Below, piece by piece: positions 63,334-64,000 of a stretch of 64,000 nucleotides of DNA. Every line of letters begins with the position of its first letter. The first letter of the stretch is position 1. The position numbers and the translations under genes are program-made. This stretch comes from Anisakis pegreffii (Eukaryota; Nematoda; Chromadorea; Rhabditida; Anisakidae), in contig JAPYMA010003049.1 of the NCBI GenBank assembly GCA_035041965.1, forward strand, positions 124,001 through 188,000, in the 5' to 3' direction. Below the pieces are notes generated by a model. That model had not been told where the DNA came from. It saw only the letters and a list, made by a program, of their open reading frames with translations, and did not search any database.

Positions 63334-64000
63334 ATGTCAAGACCATTGCTCGCTTCGGCGAGTTATGATCAGAATATTCGATTGTGGGATGTAGTTACGG
63401 CAAGTCCAGTGGAGAGTTTCGCTCATAAAGAATCACAAGTGAACGTGATGCAGTTTAGTCGTGATGGTTGTCAGTTGGCCGTCGGTGGTTGGCAACATAT
63501 TCGTATCTATGATGTTCAGGTATATTCGTTTGTGATCATATAACTATTCAGATGTATACGTAATCAGATTCCTTTCGAGAGAGCATTCGCATTCTTTACA
63601 TACTTAACGTGATCGCACTTCTGTCGCCTACTTCGAAAACTAGCACTCGAATGTGTGTAGCAGTTGTTTATTGAAAGAAATTTTGTAGTGTATCAATGAA
63701 TTTATCACAATAAACGAATAACTGAATGAATATATCGTAGAAGTGTTTTCCTCCGCCGATAGTGGGTACATGTGATTCATTGAATAAAAATGTGATGTCG
63801 ATTGGTTTTGAAGAACGCAGTCAGTGGATGTATAGTGGTGGTGAAGATTGCACTGCCAAAATTTGGGATTACCGTTGTGCGCTACAGTGTCAGCGTATAT
63901 TCCAGGTTCAACATCTATTTGTCCACTCTTCTCGTGCAAAGAGCTAACACTAATAGTAATAAAATAAAAGATGATAAATTAAGGTAAGCGCACCAGTGAA
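63334..64000 (+). CDS. LST8 / mLST8, TOR-complex WD40 subunit (5' part, cut by window end)
   Basis: LST8 is a seven-bladed WD40 propeller that binds and stabilises the TOR kinase domain in TORC1 and TORC2. Exons seen: 63334-63519, 63741-63905, and exon 3 from 63984, which runs off the window. Blade 1 reads [16 protein letters not shown], followed by [12 protein letters not shown] and QHIRIYDV. Exon 2 gives the very conserved block [17 protein letters not shown] and QCQRIFQ, and exon 3 opens VSAPV, matching the family order. Phases agree across both introns (all phase 0). The ATG at 63334 gives an N-terminus a little shorter than the vertebrate protein. About a third of the protein is present. 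Confidence 0.88.

Overview
The window is nuclear DNA of an animal, most probably a nematode. It is AT-rich, its genes are split into many short exons with GT..AG introns, and the best-recognised protein (Rho-kinase) reads like nematode LET-502. Long stretches without genes, scattered degenerate transposon relics and roughly 4 kb introns suit a larger-genome parasitic nematode better than a compact genome like that of Caenorhabditis. The species-level placement is inference, not something the sequence proves.

Layout. 1-5.7 kb: no gene seen, but a tRNA-Tyr-like relic and a small inverted-repeat element. 5.7-11.6 kb (+): a complete MIC60/mitofilin gene, 16 inferred exons, about 686 aa, including an 18-nt first exon and a 19-nt internal microexon. 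11.6-16.5 kb: mostly empty, with a weak chain of candidate exons. 16.5-26.05 kb (-): a biogenic-amine-type class A GPCR, 4 exons, about 402 aa. 26-41.9 kb: about 16 kb with no convincing gene. It holds a very long TA microsatellite, a second copy of the element at 4.2 kb, and at 39.5-40.3 kb a transposon graveyard: a Merlin/IS1595-like transposase fragment, a foldback, a 69-bp tandem array and a palindromic element. 41.9-44.05 kb (-): a WTAP (m6A writer-complex adaptor) gene, 7 exons, about 375 aa. 45.5-46.85 kb: two weak unrecognised gene candidates on opposite strands. 47.0-47.6 kb: a GC-richer repeat cluster. 48.4-48.86 kb (+): 3' exons of a small unrecognised gene, only about 115 bp upstream of the next start. 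48.97-59.97 kb (+): a complete ROCK/LET-502 Rho-kinase gene, 26 exons, about 1253 aa, with kinase, coiled coil and C1-split PH domain. 63.3 kb to the end (+): the first exons of LST8 (WD40 subunit of TOR complexes), cut by the window edge.

The genes do not form one pathway: mitochondrial inner-membrane architecture, neurotransmitter reception, RNA methylation/splicing, actomyosin contractility and TOR signalling. Gene models were built by hand from reading frames, splice-site consensus and phase agreement across every intron. One junction in MIC60 (exon 3 to 4) remains ambiguous. The main points for a second look are a WTAP gene in a nematode-like genome, the GPCR that lacks the usual TM5 serines, the close spacing of the small gene and ROCK, and the transposase-derived hairpin at 39.55 kb.
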